This document shows positions 63,958 through 64,000 of a stretch of DNA of 64,000 nucleotides, one piece after another (the first letter of the stretch is position 1; every line of letters starts with the position of its first letter). Source of the stretch: Corynebacterium sp. (lineage in GTDB: Bacteria > Actinomycetota > Actinomycetes > Mycobacteriales > Mycobacteriaceae); assembly GCF_030152825.1 (NCBI RefSeq), contig NZ_JASLIP010000006.1, positions 62,001 to 126,000 on the forward strand, given 5' to 3'. Position numbers and translations under genes: made by a program. A model generated the notes under the pieces. That model did no database searches and had not been told where the DNA came from. It saw only the letters and a list, made by a program, of their open reading frames with translations.

Positions 63958-64000
63958 GGTCGGAACCTCCCTAAAACAAGGCAGTACTATAATGGTCACA

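Overview
The window is chromosomal core DNA from a high-GC, mycolic-acid actinobacterium, most likely a Corynebacterium. The evidence is the set and order of genes: accBC, accE/accD, birA, purKE, a trehalose ABC importer, lcpA-rmlD-wbbL-manC, whiB2, manB-manA, sahH-tmk-mtrA-mtrB-lpqB, hpf-secA, rsgA-aroA, sigH-rshA, whiB1. As I remember those genomes, most of this order also occurs in C. glutamicum and in Mycobacterium tuberculosis (roughly Rv3211 to Rv3309c). I see no rRNA, tRNA, CRISPR array, insertion sequence, prophage or integron. The lone, divergent accD and the missing prpB hint at a lipophilic species with reduced lipid and propionate metabolism; that is inference, and I do not name a species.

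Layout. 1-6.0 kb: a secreted NlpC/P60 hydrolase (cut by the window edge) with a small helical partner, then salvage and sugar-phosphate genes (upp, pmmB, punA) and an M20 amidohydrolase. 6-9 kb: membrane proteins around glpK. 9-17 kb: acyl-CoA carboxylase genes (accBC; accE-accD), the methylcitrate genes prpD and prpC without prpB, and a Maf pyrophosphatase. 17-20 kb: birA, a PH-domain membrane protein, purK and purE. 20-25.5 kb: the trehalose importer tusGFEK. 25.5-29.7 kb: a two-component system beside an ABC exporter with a palindromic operator candidate. 30-36 kb: cell-wall linker genes. 36-41 kb: WhiB2 and the mannose-phosphate enzymes. 41-50 kb: sahH, tmk, the mtrAB-lpqB signalling operon, a ComF-type protein and hpf. 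50-58 kb: secA and small conserved genes, rsgA, aroA and the SRAP DNA-crosslink protein. 58-64 kb: sigH-rshA, the tiny ribosomal protein bL37, whiB1, and a DEAD-box helicase.

How it fits together. Much of the window serves the mycolate/arabinogalactan envelope: rhamnose and mannose precursors, the linker rhamnosyltransferase, the LCP ligase, trehalose recycling, acyl-CoA carboxylation, and the regulators MtrAB, WhiB2 and SigH. The most interesting regulatory signals are three 9-bp GTCAC-type direct repeats upstream of the whiB2 promoter, which look like MtrA sites while mtrA itself lies 8 kb away; a CRP/GlxR-like site placed about 60 bp before a predicted start on the whiB1 strand; a SigH-type promoter before sigH; and many leaderless -10/start-codon arrangements. 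The most interesting protein oddities are an AccD with altered oxyanion-hole motifs, a 24-residue Arg/Ser insertion in glycerol kinase, a calcium-loop-like motif in the LCP protein tail, and a much enlarged MtrB. I found no convincing wholly new system.
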